A stretch of 64,000 nucleotides of DNA from Allium sativum (lineage: Eukaryota > Streptophyta > Magnoliopsida > Asparagales > Amaryllidaceae). The position numbers and the translations under genes were made by a program. Shown here one piece after another: positions 36,347-48,759 of this stretch. The first letter of the stretch is position 1, and every line of letters starts with the position of its first letter. Where the stretch lies: assembly GCA_030737875.1 (NCBI GenBank), contig CM060915.1:574910577-574974576 (forward strand). The letters run 5' to 3'. The notes beneath the pieces are model-generated. The model was not told the DNA's origin. It did no database searches and saw only the letters and a program-made list of their open reading frames with translations.

Positions 36347-37921
36347 CATGTCTGATGGTGCTCCGATCGCCTGACGTGGCGAGGGAACCTGGTCAAAAGA
36401 GGGAAGGGAGTTACAGGCGACGGGTTTAAATTTGATCGAGGAAGAAGATTAAGAGAGGTGAGGTTTTAATTAATTAATTAGTGATAATTGATTATATAAT
36501 TATTTTATTAATGTAACCAAATGTATAATATGCCGTAACTTCTTCATACGAGATCGAATTTCAGCGATTTCACTTGCGTTGGATTCGTATCAGAAAACTC
36601 TATAACATGAGACTAACTAGAACTGAAGCTGAGTAAATCAGAATTTCAGGAAAAATCATATCCAAACCGTTCAGAAATTCAAAAATAAAAACCGATGGAG
36701 TGGATCCCAATGTGAGAACTTCTCACTAAAATTATTTCTGCACAGTTAATTATTTTACAACTGCATATATGAATTTCTCCCCATTGTCCACAGACCATGG
36801 ACGACTTGTTTGATTGTATTCTATGTGAAAATTGATTGTGATGTGAAATGGATTGTACTGTGATTGTTGATTGTATTGTATGGAATAAAATATTTGAATA
36901 ATAAAAATATCATTTTTATTGTATATACAAAATATATATTATTCATGTATGAAATAAAATATTTGAACAATAAACATATCATTTTTATTGTATATATGGA
37001 TAGTATAAAATAGTCCTGTGTTAAAATAAATATTCATTTACAAACTGGACGGTTTGTTTACGTACACTTATTTATCTGATATTGATTGGGATGATAATTT
37101 TTACAAATCGCCCAACTGCACAAATAATAAACAGTATTTGTTGTTTGAAAACCACACACGGGTATGCGAATAATATTTAACATACGTTAGTACCAATAAT
37201 TAGTGGTATGTCAATCGATGGGTTGACAGGTGGTATAAGCGTTATTTATTTATTTTAATGCTTATACGGTTGTAGAATGCACTATGGATGTTGTATGAAT
37301 TTTTAATGATTGCTTATCAATATTATTGCATATATATGATGTTGAAATCCATATAAATAAAATTATATGGTAATTGATTGAGTCTGAGTCTTGTTCAGGA
37401 TTAATGAATATTTTAAAATAATATTCAATGAATATTGAAATGTGAAGCTGTGTTAAGTATTTAAACGCCATTTTAACACAAACGAGAATTTTGTCGATTT
37501 TATTCATTTTATAATGAATATCGAAAAGTGGTTTCAAAACCTGATATTTTGAATACATTGTCATTTTAATATTGAAATGATATGGAAAATTAAATTTTGA
37601 TTTGAATTGGAAAATAGAATTGAAATCGATTTAAAAATGAATTCAAAATGAATTGAAATGGAATTGAATTGAAATAGATTTAAAATGAATTCAAAACGAA
37701 TTGAAATGGAATTGAAATCGAATTGAATTGAAATCGAATTGAAATCGATTTAAAATGAATTCAAAAAGAATTGAAATCGAATTGAAATCGATTTGAAATG
37801 AATTTAAAACGAATTTATATTGGAATTTACAATTTTGATTTGAATTTGAAATGGAACTGGAAATCGTTTTTGAAACGAATTTTAAACGATTTATAAAATT
37901 TGTTTTAAATGGAAATCGACG

Positions 37922-37924
<3 letters not shown>

Positions 37925-37960
<36 letters not shown>
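37925..37960. repeat. TA microsatellite in LTR copy 3
   Basis: About 18 uninterrupted AT dinucleotides, at the place where the other family-A LTRs also have shorter TA tracts (13384, 20800). Confidence 0.9.
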
Positions 37961-37965
<5 letters not shown>

Positions 37966-40900
37966 GGCCTGAATAGAACGCGCCGCGTGGCGACCATTCG
38001 CAAATTTCAACCATTAACTTCAAATGGACGTTACGGGAGATCCGACCGTTGGATTCTCCTAAAACCGGAACCGTTGGGTTCGTATCGAAAAGAGCTTCCA
38101 ACGAATGCAAGAGATTTGAAATCTAACGGTTAAATTTGGAGATATGTCCAAATCAATTTCAGAAGGTCGCTATGGATGCAGTTCGGTGGCTATTATTGGA
38201 AACCGACTGTACGGGCAATAATAAAATCTGGAAAAATATGGAAAAACTATGTAAAATCATAATAAATGATTTAGAAAGAGTTGGGATGAAAAATTCTGGC
38301 TTTGGAAAGATAAAAATATATTATTATCGAGATGAACTAGTTATTAACTAGAATAATTATTTATTTATTTTTAAATAAATATATTGGATTTGAAAATGGT
38401 TTTAAAATAACCAGAATTTTCCAACGAATAAATTGGAATGGATTTGAATTGAAATTATCATTGGAATATTTCGATATTGGATTCCGTGATTACACGAATA
38501 TTGTAGAGGAATTTGGAAGATATATATATATATATATCGTTATTCCAATATGATATTTGTTGGTTTTAGAGTTTTATATTGAATATAAGCCGATATATTT
38601 TCTATTCAGAGCCTTGTATTTGATATCAAATTGGATTTTGGGTTTGTCGTGAACGGTATCTTCATTAACACTGTTCTTAAAACCAGTTGAGAAAAGAATA
38701 AATCTTTAAACTAAGATTTAGTGAAGTTTTCCAATTAATTGATATTTAATTGGAATTGAATAAAAGAAATGGATTTTTGGGTTAATCGTGAACGGTGTTT
38801 TAAATAACACTTGTTCTTTAACCCAATTAACAGTGAAGAATATGATTTGGAATTTATAATCTTTTAATTAGGATTAATGTAATTTTCCATAGTAAAGATT
38901 TCCAAGTTAATATAATAAATTGGAATTGAATGGAATTCGATTTGGTAATAATCGAAGTGAGTTTCTATGGAGGAAGACTGTTAATATATATGGAATTTAA
39001 AAGGCTTAGCCGTTTGGAAGTTTGTATCGATTATATATATTGATCTGTATTACGTGAAGATTCCATTGTTAATGGAATGTGATTTTGGGTTTATCGTGAG
39101 CTGTGTTTTAAATGACATTAGTTCTTTAACCCAGTTAAAGATAAGATTAATTTCTTAACTTTGAAGAAAATCATATTAGAGTTTTAATGAATCTTTAATT
39201 AGATTGAAAGGCGAATTTGATAACTTAAATTTTCAAATTCAAGAAATGATCGAGAATGGGGTATCACCAGTTTTACTCCAGGTGATAGTTAAATCTTTAA
39301 TTAGATTTGAACGTGAAATGGTAATTAAATTTACCGATAACACCGTGGTGTTAGATATGAAGTGTTACCAGTTTTTCTTCATGGGATGAATAGGTTGGGA
39401 TTGGGAAATTAAACAAATGATTACTTCGGTAAGGTGCGCTAATCCCGACTAGTTTGGAAAATCATAAAATGGTTGGAATTGATATACAAAGGAAGATTAA
39501 AGAATAAATTTAAAAATTTATCTTTGGTAAAATTAATGGGAACCTTTCCCAAAGTATAAGAATATTTGAATAAAGGAATATTCTGGATTGGAATGGGGCG
39601 TATGTTGTGTTTTTACAGCACTTGTTTATTATATACGCGGGTTATTCAGAAAGACCGGGTTTATCCCATTCTGAATAACTGATACGACGATATGTCGAGG
39701 ATGAAGACGGTGGTCGAAGACCAGAGGTCTTCACGTTGTTTGGATGATTACTGTTGTCTTGATTGGGCTGTACACCCAAGACGAGGTAATAAGTGGTGAT
39801 CGTTCAAGACGTACTTGGAGATCGACCAGATATGCGAGGGCCTCTCTCCGGTATTGGGCACACGGGACGAGGAGCAAGGTGCCTCCGGTTTCATCCAGAC
39901 CTAGAATGAATTTGTAAATGGACGTGTGTCTGACATCGGATTTCTTTCTGTGTGATTGATAGACATCGGTTGCATAGCGTGAATTGCCTGTGTGGCATGC
40001 TGAGATGCAAATGATCAAGGCTTCTGTTGAAAAGCAGAGTCTTGTGGTTGATGATCAAAGCACAGTTTTAATATAGCATAGCTTTGTGTAGCATTAATTC
40101 ACGAGCCTCACACCCCGGTGTGAACCAGAAACGGGAGAGGACATCATGAAGGGCATGCATTTCCTTCTAGCTAGGAGTGGTGTCTGGGTTTTGCACGCCC
40201 AGGCGTTTTACTTATGTGGATGATGGATAGCGAGGCGCCTCGGTTATATCGTCATTCTGGGGCGATGGATAATATGGTCTTTATACAGACCAAACTTATG
40301 CCCCATAGGGCGGGGAAACGCATGTTCAGGCATTTTAATTCACCCTTTGCACTTCGGGTGGACACGCCCTGACGATCTAACGGTCACTCAAGCTCTGATC
40401 CTGAGACACGGGCTAGAGCATCTCAAAGCGGTAAGGACGATCCCTTGCCTTGGTTCACAGGCGAAAATCCAACTTCCAATACGTGACATTTGCGTTTTTG
40501 ATTAAAGAGCCTAGTATTGGCGACATGATATATGGTACCCATGCCGTCTACGATTGATACATTTATATTTGAAGTTGTTTTATACACTATGCACTTATAA
40601 TAGTATCAAATGATTTGTTTTAAATTTACCAAGCATGTTTGGATATTGTAAGGGAAAACCCTATCCTCCGGCTTGCATTGCATTGTGTGATGGAACCTGG
40701 GTCTTATAATAGCCTCATTTTTTCAAAAAGCATTGCGCTGTTTTATAATACTCACTGGTATTCTTAGGAGAAACCCGTTCCGTGTTATACGGCGTGGTCC
40801 CTTGATTTACCTAACTTTAAAGAAATGCTTTAAATAACTGTTTTAGTTCTCACACCAGTCACATGACTAACCTGGAGTTTATTGTTTTAACCTAAACTCT

Positions 40901-41308
40901 GGGTGCCCCTATTTTCCACATGGGCAGCTTGTAGTTTTGGTTTTGCAGATTTATATTCACAGGATCCTGGTTTACAGCTGGTGTTAGACCAAAAAGTGGT
41001 TCTAACACCCAAATTGACTAAAATCGAAATAAAATAAGATCAAAAATAAAATGGAGACACAGGATTTATAGTGGTTCGGCGTCGGAAAGCTACGTCCACT
41101 TTATAATCACTTTCCTCGATGATATAGATGTAAATACAATGAGATAATCACTCAATTTCACTCACTTTTCATGTACATTCACTCAATTATCTCAAAAAAT
41201 ACTTTGAATGACGATTTGGATTGTTTGGGAATGCTGAAATTCGGTTCTCAAAGGTGTTTGAACTCTCAGAATGTTCGAAAAGATCCTTTCAAATGTCTCT
41301 TGACGGGG

Positions 41309-41317
41309 TATTTATAG
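41309..41317 (-). promoter_or_regulatory. TATA box of reverse Tat LTR
   Basis: The minus strand reads CTATAAATACCCCGTC, identical to the copy at 55833 in the forward element. Confidence 0.7.
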
Positions 41318-41602
41318 GTGGAAATTCACACAGAATCCGGTTTGGGTCGGAGCTACGTGGCTTTCATCCCATCGTTCTCGGGCTCAGATGGATTCCAGTG
41401 TTGACAGCGCACCAGATTAGTGGTCAGCATGGGTAGGAAATAGTTATAACTACCCCGAACATCCAGGAGATCGTAGGATGAAGTGATAGAGTATGTTGGG
41501 TTCGGTTCGAAAGAGCGAGCAGAAGGGGTTCGGATCGGGGCATCCGATCCGACCTGAGCTGAACCTGAGTCCTTGTCCATTTTGCTCTGTTCCGTCCTGA
41601 AC

Positions 41603-41672
41603 TGGCAGTAGCCCCTCGATCCGATTGCGTAGTAGCCCTCCGATCCGATTGCGTAGTAGCCCTCCGATCCGA
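41603..41672. repeat. 24-bp tandem repeat, three copies, in Tat U3
   Basis: GTAGTAGCCC(T/C)(C/T)CGATCCGATTGC recurs three times (about 41606, 41630, 41654). It contains the CGATCCGA motif scattered through this Tat family. Confidence 0.85.
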
Positions 41673-41748
41673 TGCTTTTTAAGAAGAAATGTTCTTCAAC
41701 GCTTGACATCTTGACTTTGTGTTGCCTAGTTCACAAAGTAGGCTAACA

Positions 41749-41769
41749 TTTTGCCCCCTCAAAGGATGC
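41749..41769 (-). other. Polypurine tract of reverse Tat element
   Basis: The minus strand reads CCTTTGAGGGGGCAAAA immediately before TGTTAGCC. This fixes the orientation: the internal region lies to the right. Confidence 0.8.
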
Positions 41770-42207
41770 TTCTGTTGGATACGGAGCATGCTTTGATTGT
41801 CATTGCACAGTGCGTTCCTGAAGTTGAATCGTTGAAAAGTCGTTCCTATTGACATATAGAGACACGTTGCTTCAGGGAGTTGCATCTTTTGGTGTTTATA
41901 TATGTACTTCGCATAGTATGTAAATCCCTTTCTTTATTTTCAAACAGCTTGGGGAACTCTTGTTAACATTCGATTATCCTTCCAGGTAATTTTCCTTTTG
42001 ATTTTTCTTGTGCTTTTATTTCCTCTTCGAATTTTAATTCAATTTAAATGCCAAGTTGACATATGAAATTCTGTTCGGTTCGGGCTTCGACCCGAATGGC
42101 TCCTCTCTTTCTCTGTTTCGCATTGGGCTAGCAGGCCAAACTGCGCTGTGGGCTCTTGTTCCGGACCGAGCGGGAAGATAGGGCAGAAATACAAGGGGTC
42201 AGTGCTA

Positions 42208-42220
42208 TTATATATATAAA
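42208..42220 (+). promoter_or_regulatory. Possible TATA box of antisense extra ORF
   Basis: TTATATATATAAA, then ATCCATCACCCTTCTTC and a long C/T-rich leader (42225-42265), 'CGAAACCCTAATCC', and an ATG at 42428. This is an ordinary plant promoter and leader layout on the plus strand, opposite to the retroelement's own direction. Confidence 0.45.
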
Positions 42221-42427
42221 TCCATCACCCTTCTTCTTTCTTTCTTTTCTATTATTCTCTTTTCCTAATTCACATATCGAAACCCTAATCCTCAAAAAAT
42301 CCCAAAATTCTCGCTTCGATTCTTGAAATAAACATATAGGTAGTCTCGAAACCCTGGATCTTATCGTTGTAACTTCCTTTAATTAAGATTTTGCGGCTAA
42401 TTTGAACAAATTGGGCATCTTCTTGGC

Positions 42428-42556
42428 ATGGATTCGACGCCGTGGTTACCTCTTTCCTCGCCGTCGTCGCTGGTGGCTCCGCCACCGCCTCGAGGCGCTG
42501 GGAGGTTGGAGAGGATATATGCTCATCCCTATATGGAGTTTTGGAAATCGAATTAG
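42428..42556 (+). CDS. Possible short first exon/peptide upstream of the extra ORF
   Basis: The first ATG after the C/T-rich leader opens 42 codons (MDSTPWLPLSSPSSLVAPPP and on to MEFWKSN), then stops. It could be a first exon that splices before the stop, or a uORF. The GC-rich block to 42900 is rich in CGGATCGG/CCGATCC words. No domain is recognised. There is no clear splice donor, so confidence is low. Confidence 0.25.
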   Translation: MDSTPWLPLSSPSSLVAPPPPRGAGRLERIYAHPYMEFWKSN

Positions 42557-43201
42557 GTCCAACTGTGGTTGAGGATGAAGAAGAAGATACAGAACGTGGA
42601 GGATCGGTTCGGGTGGAGAAGTATGGGGGATGTAGGAGAAGAAAAGGATACAAGGTTTTCAGTACCGGATCGGGTCGGAGTTAAATTTGAAAGAGGGAAG
42701 GCGAAGTCTACCTAGCCGGATCGGGTCGGAATGTGGATCAAGGAAGAAGGGGTGTTGGGACTCAAGTCCATCCGATCCGCTTCGAACACATAATCCCGAA
42801 CCTGTCCGATTAGATACCCACTTCTGACCAAAACAAAGCCTTACCTCCGATCCAATCCAATCATTTATACCCGAACCGATCCGAAGCAGCCCCAGCTTAA
42901 TACACAAGAGTCTGTCTAATTGGCCAAATCAATACTTGACATAACTTCCAACTTCATGAACAGTTAGGATAGTGCCCTGTGAACATAAATGAACATCAAG
43001 AACTTCCTTGAACATTATTACTTTGCCAAGATTTTGCGTCGCACTTTCGAGCGTTAACTTTACATTTTCTTCATACACTGTTCACACTTTAGTTTATACA
43101 CATGCACGGCGAGATACGGGCTAATTTACTCTAACTTGTGCTATTGCTTCTTCAATAGTTTAGTGACCATGACATCCAGATGTTCATCTAGATTAGCATA
43201 A

Positions 43202-46200
43202 AAGAAAGAGATCCCAGAGATATCCAACAAAATTACTCTTGAAGACATATCTTCTTCCTCAGATCCAGAATGGGATGATGAGGGCCCAGACTACGAGGTA
43301 GAAACTCACGAAAGCGATAATGTGTCTTCTGAGGGTGGATTTTCCCTGGGTTGTGAAGAGGAAGGAGGGATTGGAGATAATCGAGCTCCTGACGAGTTTG
43401 AGTCGGCCATCATGCTGGAATCACCTCCAGATTCTGTTGAATCGACGATCGACAATGACAGACTTATTCGAATACGCCTGAAGTATGGGATACCCAAAGG
43501 GGACACCTTGTTGCCATCAAAAGCCGATCGTCCTCACAACCCTCTGGAGGGATTTATGGCAGTCACTCGATTGATGTGCATGGTCGGGGCTATTCCTCCA
43601 TTTTCTCCTTTCGTCGTCGATTTTCTAAGACAAATGCGGATTGCCCCCATGCAGCTGCATCCCAATTCCTATGCTTACTTGTACACCCTATATGTAGCGT
43701 ACCGTGAGATCTTAGGCATAGAGCTCACTTTTGATGATGTTCATTTCTTTTATAACTTTAAGCACTGGACTCGAGAAACTCCTTCTTTTTGTTACTTCGA
43801 GTCTGTCCCTAAGAGGAAAATAATTCCAGCACCGTTCAGTAGTAAAGCGGGTGACTCCAAGCTGGAATGGTTTTACGTAAAGCAACAGCCAGGGTGTGCT
43901 AGGAGATGGACGAAATCAAGTAAAGCACTGGCGTTCTAAATCTCGACTCTGTACATCCAAACCACCGCATTAATCCGTTTTTCTTTTTATTTGTAGTTGA
44001 TAACCCAAAACAAATATCGGATCAAGTGTTCTTCGATCGGATGCACCGGCTCCTTAATGGTGATCAGAAGTTTTTAACTATTGATGAAGTCCTTAAGGAC
44101 GAATATCTTCATCTTCATGGGTTGTTGTCCATTACCCGTAGCATTGGTCACGGGACGGGTCCATATGTATATATCCCCCAGTGGACGTAATCCCAGAAAC
44201 GGGCGAAGGTTCGAGAGCTCCTACAGTGCCTCTTCAGACTTCACCTTCTCCGTCTTCGACTCAAGATGATGAATTGGCTAACATGGCCGAAAAGCACCGC
44301 GAGGGGTATATTGTTCCCGAGGATGCCATTTCTCCGGAAAGGTCAACGTCTTCCAAAGAGCTGGCGATTAATGCTTCTGAGGGAGATGTCCCTAGTACCG
44401 ATGACCCACTATTTCAGGGTTTGGGGGATCTCCCCTTACCTGAAACTATTTACACTTCAGAGGATTTTAGGAAGAATCCTTTAGTTTTCACTTCTTCCAA
44501 AGAAACCACTCCTGCTAAGGCCAAAGAGCCCGCTCGTACTAGTCTGGCTTCGGACTCGGGTTCGTCGGGGGGAAAACACCACTTAGGACGCACTTAACAC
44601 AATAGCACCACAATTCACAGCATTTTTCTTTTTGTGAAAATACTGATCCTGAATTTCATTTGTCTTGTTGTGTAGGTACGATGTTCCGATCCTATTATGA
44701 TATCAGGAAACTCCGCCGCAGCATGTCTAATCCGCCCCACGATACTGAGTATGATCGTCGCGAAGATCGCAGTAGGGAGGATAGAAGGCCCTATGAGCCT
44801 TATCGTTCGCGGTCCTCGCGCTCTTGCTCTCCTGTCTGGACAGATCCAGAGCGGTATAAAGGTTACCAAGGTCGTCGGGAAGAGGACAAGCCGCAATCAA
44901 AAGACTCAACCTCTACTCAAGAAAAGCGCAGTAGGGAGAGGAGTCCGCCAAGAGATACCAAATCACGAAGCAAGCGTAAGTTCCCGCTAAACGGTCTAGA
45001 AAAGATGTAGAGGCCATTGAGCCCTCCATGCACAGGGATACTGAGTTGACATTCCCCGCACCTCCACCGCTAGATGCTGAAACTGCAGTTAAGCGGGCGT
45101 ATCTGGAGGAGCAATTTCCTGAACATTACTTCGAAAACTTGACTTTTTTACTTGCTCTCGAGCTTATTTCTTCGAGGTGGGCAGATGAGGCCAAAGCAAA
45201 AATAGACGCGGTCAAGAAACAGTATTCAAAGATGTTCAAGTATTCGTGCAGCCTTTCCAGAACCATCCGCACTTTAATCACGAATGCTGACTCGATGCAA
45301 AAAACCGCAGAAGACGATGCAAGGGCCTTAAAAAATTTAGGGAAAGACTTGGAGGATACACAGGCTCAACTCGCTGTTGCTCAACGGGATGCTGCTAGCT
45401 TCAAGCAACAATTTGAAGATCTGCAAAAACGCTATCATGATTTGCTTGAGTCCCATACCCAAGAGCATTCGGAATTTAAAAAACAAGCCGAAGATGCCAA
45501 GTCAGATGCTGCCAAAATGCGACTTGCTTACGCTGACCTTGAGCGCCGAGTTAGCGAGGAAGAATGCTGAATTGGAGAAGAAAAACACTGACTTGGCTTA
45601 TAAGCTGGTGGAGGCGGAGAACAGGGCTGCCCTAGCGGAGGGTAACGTCGAATGTGCTATCAAGTCCGCTGAAGAGGCCCGCAAACAACTGTCAGAGGCT
45701 GAGGGAGAGGTGCATGGTTTCGGCGAATTAATGATTGAATTCTTTGTGCATATCATTCGTCGCCGAAACATCTCTTGGATTGAGGATTATCCATCTACTC
45801 TAGTCCAAGTATGGAGTCAGATCGTTGAACGGGAGAAAGAGGAGCTCAAAGTTGATTCCATTGATGAGGACAAGCTTATGGAGAAATATCTACGAGATGA
45901 TGAACCAGAACGCCTAGCCGAAGGACGTCGCCTTATTGCTGCTGTTATGGACAAAGAGAGGCGGAAGGCTAAGCAAAAGAACGTTCCTGAGGCTGGTTCT
46001 TCTTCTACTGCCTCTGAAACTTCTGAAGTAGAGGGCTATGATCCTGAAAACCCTGGGATCCCTCGGGCATCTCTTTTGTCCCCCATACCCGAAATAGCGT
46101 CGGAGACAGTGGGTACTCCAGCTGAGAAGTCGTCGGAAGGTATCTCTACCTTTTCACCTCAATTCATCAAAGTTATCTCTACCTTTCATCACGTAATTGG

Positions 46201-46840
46201 GCAATCGATGAGGAACCCATTATTTTCTCCTGAGTTGATAACTGTTGCTTCTCATTCTATAGGTATTGAACCGTCCGAAAAGACAGACGTGTCCCATGGA
46301 ACTGCCTCTGGAGCAGAACTTACGGAGAAGGATAAAGGGGGAAAAGATAAGGCTGCCCCCATAGATTCGGGAGAAGGAATTGAACCGTCTAAGGATGATA
46401 CTCCTCATGATGACGAAATGATAGATGCCTTAAAAGATGATGGCGGAAACGGGGGACATGAGGAAGACCCTGAGGTGGCTATAGTCGGGGAGTCGAAAAG
46501 CGCCGATGATGTTACTTTAGCTGCACTGAAAGCCAAACAAGATAAACGCGTGCAGCTCAAAGTTGAAGACTTAGACCCTGAAAGCCTTAAGCCCCACGCA
46601 ATAGTGGATGCGGGATTAAGGTTAGTTGTTAAGCTTTCGACTAGATCTATTACAGAAGAACTTGCTAAAAAGTCTTCTCTTGATTCCAGCGTTCCGCCTT
46701 CCGGGAAAAAATCAACTGATTCCAGCGCTTCAGCTTCAGGGAAGAAAAAGTCAAAGCGCATCTTGACGGAGGCTGAAAAAGAGGCGAGGGATGCGGGGAA
46801 GGCTGCTAAGAAGTCCAAGCCCGCTTCGAAGTCAAAATGA
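43202..46840 (+). pseudogene. Extra ORF of Tat element (gypsy-type transposon domain + coiled coil), decayed
   Basis: The frame is open from 43202. The first exon (to 43919) contains the conserved region PPFSPFVVDFLRQMRIAPMQ..HPNSYAYLYTLYVA, which I recognise as the 'putative gypsy type transposon' domain (PF04195 type). A 77-bp intron (43920-43996, GTAAAG..TTGTAG) joins in frame to IDNPKQISDQVFFDRMHRLL. One-base shifts near 44177, 44985 and 45565 and an uncertain junction at 44590-44676 break the frame. Later parts are: Arg/Ser/Asp/Glu-rich segment (44676-45000), long heptad coiled coil (45100-45710), acidic Ser-rich stretch, and a Lys-rich tail ending at 46840. Extra ORFs of this kind are known in Tat elements, sense or antisense. 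This one is antisense to the LTR at 40982. Function is unknown. Confidence 0.8.
43920..43996 (+). other. Intron in the extra ORF (77 bp)
   Basis: Donor GTAAAG after ACGAAATCAA, acceptor TTTTTATTTGTAG. Removing it keeps the frame and links RRWTKS to IDNPKQ, bypassing the stop at 43937. Confidence 0.65.
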
Positions 46841-47167
46841 TGGAGTGTCTTGCTTTATTTTAGCATTTGATTGGCCCATAATTGTTGCTGCGAGTGTGAC
46901 CCTCGCACCTTCTTTTTTGCCTGTTTTCCTGTACAAATTCGTCCATTTGTAAATAAAAATAACTCGTTTTCTGCAATATCTGTTAGTTATCAGTTCTGCA
47001 CTTATGTAAAGATGCATGTCCTACTATAGTTGTGTAATGAAGTTATGGTGGGGGGAATATGTGTGTACATATATGCCCCCAGTCAATCTTGAAAAACTAT
47101 TCAAGATTTAGTTGAACAGTCTGAATGTCCCCGATTCTCCGACGAGGTCACATTCTTTGTGTCGTTA
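46841..47167. other. Tat element internal DNA between extra ORF and CACTA-1
   Basis: 3' flank of the extra ORF, with AATAAAAATAA-like polyadenylation words near 46952. No gene. It is cut at 47167 by the CACTACAACA end. Confidence 0.5.
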
Positions 47168-47530
47168 CACTACAACAGAAATTGTCTTTTATAGCGGCAT
47201 ATAGCCGCTATTAATCAATACTATAGCGGTTCGATAAACGCTGTATATCGACATGTTATAAAAAACTGCATAATAATTATAACACAAAAAAAGCCGTTAT
47301 AAAAAAGCATGGTTTTATAGCACAAATTTGCCGCTATGTTACTCAAAGACAACAGCTCATCCTCACCGCTATTAAGCATCAAGATCTCAATGAAAGTAAG
47401 AATGTTTATAACGCAGTATAGCCGCTATAAAATATTTACTCGATAGCGGCTATATGACGCTATTAAATCAACATATTATAGTATTGTTAAATCCTTTTAC
47501 AACTCATATATGCCGCTATAAAATTCATAG
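47168..47530. repeat. CACTA-1 left terminus and subterminal repeats
   Basis: Terminal CACTACAACAGAAA followed by about ten copies, in both orientations, of a core (T)TATAGCGGC / GCCGCTATA(AAA), for example ATAGCGGCATATAGCCGCTAT (47192-47212). Subterminal arrays like this bind the CACTA TNPA protein in known elements. Confidence 0.8.
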
Positions 47531-48340
47531 ATACAATTGCCTATATATATATTACATTTTAATAATAACAATCAAAACGAATCTTCAGAACAATTTAAAG
47601 AGCAATGTAATAACAAAAAAATATAATAATCAGCAAATATAACGCGTATTAATGATAACAAAATAAAATATCAACTAACAAAAAATAATTCCAATTCATG
47701 AATTACCAAATTCAATACATATGTTTTCAATTCAATACTGATGTCAATTTGAGTACACAAAAGATAAAACATAGTTCATGGTTAAAGGCTATAAGTACCA
47801 AACGCATCACTATAAACTTCAACAACTCAAAGCCTTTCTTTTTCCATCAAATGTCCATGGATACTATGTAGTCACCTAGTTCCAAAAAGATTTGATCTAC
47901 GTACGTATAAAGGACCTTGCTTCCAAATAAGCCTGTCAGCGGAAATAAAAAATTCATAAGATGAAATGGAAAGCACTAGAATTTTTTTTAAAAAAAAATT
48001 GACCAGCCAAATATTCCTATAGGCACGCTAAACTAATTTTTAGAATTACCATCATCCAGCTCTTTTTTCAGGTCAGACCGTTCATTACGTTGCATCTGTT
48101 GGATTGCATGACAATGCTTGAAATTTCACCTTTTAGCACTTAACATAGCACACAAAGTAGCAACACATACAGTTTGAATATATTTTTCAATGTTTAATTC
48201 ATTCAATGTGATGAAACTAATTTCTTGCTGACATTATGTATTGCATTAATTCCACTAATTAATAATGAAATAACAACAAGTAAAAGAGGGAACAAAATGG
48301 AGGAATGTAGTCATGTTTTGAAAACGGGTACAGTGCAAAT
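47531..48340. other. CACTA-1 interior, AT-rich, no gene identified
   Basis: No long frame. On the minus strand, 48110-48050 can be read as HAIQQMQRNERSDLKKELDD, a coiled-coil-like piece that may be an exon fragment, but I cannot assign it. Confidence 0.4.
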
Positions 48341-48343
48341 ATT

Positions 48344-48615
48344 TAAACCAAGAATTGCTTGAAGCATTGCAAGAAAGTGAATCAGTTAAAAAAGAGGTAG
48401 CAGACAACAATGGTTTAGCTCCGCAAATTAATTCTGAAACTAATGATGACGTGGTATGTGAGAAAAATGAAAGTGAATCTATTAAAGATAAGCAGGAAAA
48501 AAGCAATGTAAGGATATTTTCCGATGGTGTTGATGGAAGGATTAAACTAAATGATCTAGCTAGAAATGGTAAACAACTTTTGCAAAATCAAATGTCAGGA
48601 AAAAAAGCAACTTAG
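48344..48615 (+). pseudogene. Unidentified captured exon-like frame, plus strand
   Basis: An open frame of about 85 codons (contains EALQESESVKKEVADN and RIKLNDLARNGKQLLQNQ), Glu/Lys/Ser-rich and hydrophilic, with higher coding-like composition than its AT-rich surroundings. It ends in a stop, and a related basic frame continues at 48566-48751. No domain is recognised. It could be an exon of a captured gene or chance. Confidence 0.3.
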
Positions 48616-48759
48616 CAAAAGAAAAGTGCAAAAAGCAATTGACAACGAAGTTGTTAATGCTTCAGCTAGTCTGGAAAATACAAGTTTATTTACTACTCTC
48701 AATCCACAACTAGAAATTCAACCCAGTTTGAACATGCTCCTTTCCAAATAAAAAATGCA

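Larger units (their letters stand above)
35113..40981 (+). mobile_element. Family A LTR copy 3, forward, 3' end cut off by a Tat element
   Basis: It starts AGTAACAACCC (expected TGTAACAACCC) and follows the reverse complement of the element-A LTRs throughout: U3 (35113-36020), a leader island (36032-36346), the 'CATGGACGACTTG' block (36794), a TA microsatellite (37925), the 'GGTCTTCACG..ACGGTGG' region (39700) and 'ATTCACAGGATCCTG' (40955). It stops at 40981 after CAGCTGG, where a Tat LTR begins; about 250-280 bp of its 3' end are missing. It is more diverged from the two element-A LTRs than they are from each other. Confidence 0.85.
40982..41748 (-). mobile_element. 3' LTR of reverse Tat element (767 bp)
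   Basis: On the minus strand it runs from TGTTAGCCTACTTTGTGAAC (41748) to GGTCTAACA (40982). It holds a TATA box (41309-41317, plus strand TATTTATAG) and a U3 with a 24-bp tandem repeat (GTAGTAGCCCTCCGATCCGA units, 41603-41672). It resembles the 941-bp LTR at 55228-56168 but is shorter, mainly in U3. Confidence 0.9.
40982..47167 (-). mobile_element. Tat-lineage retrotransposon, reverse, 3' part only
   Basis: The 3' LTR is at 41748-40982, with a polypurine tract at 41749-41769 and internal DNA to its right that carries an antisense extra ORF. At 47167 it is cut by CACTA-1. Its gag-pol and 5' LTR are not in the window. The LTR is of the same family as the forward element at 55228 (same terminal 28 bases). 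The insertion lies in family-A LTR copy 3 after GCTGG (40977-40981). Confidence 0.85.
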
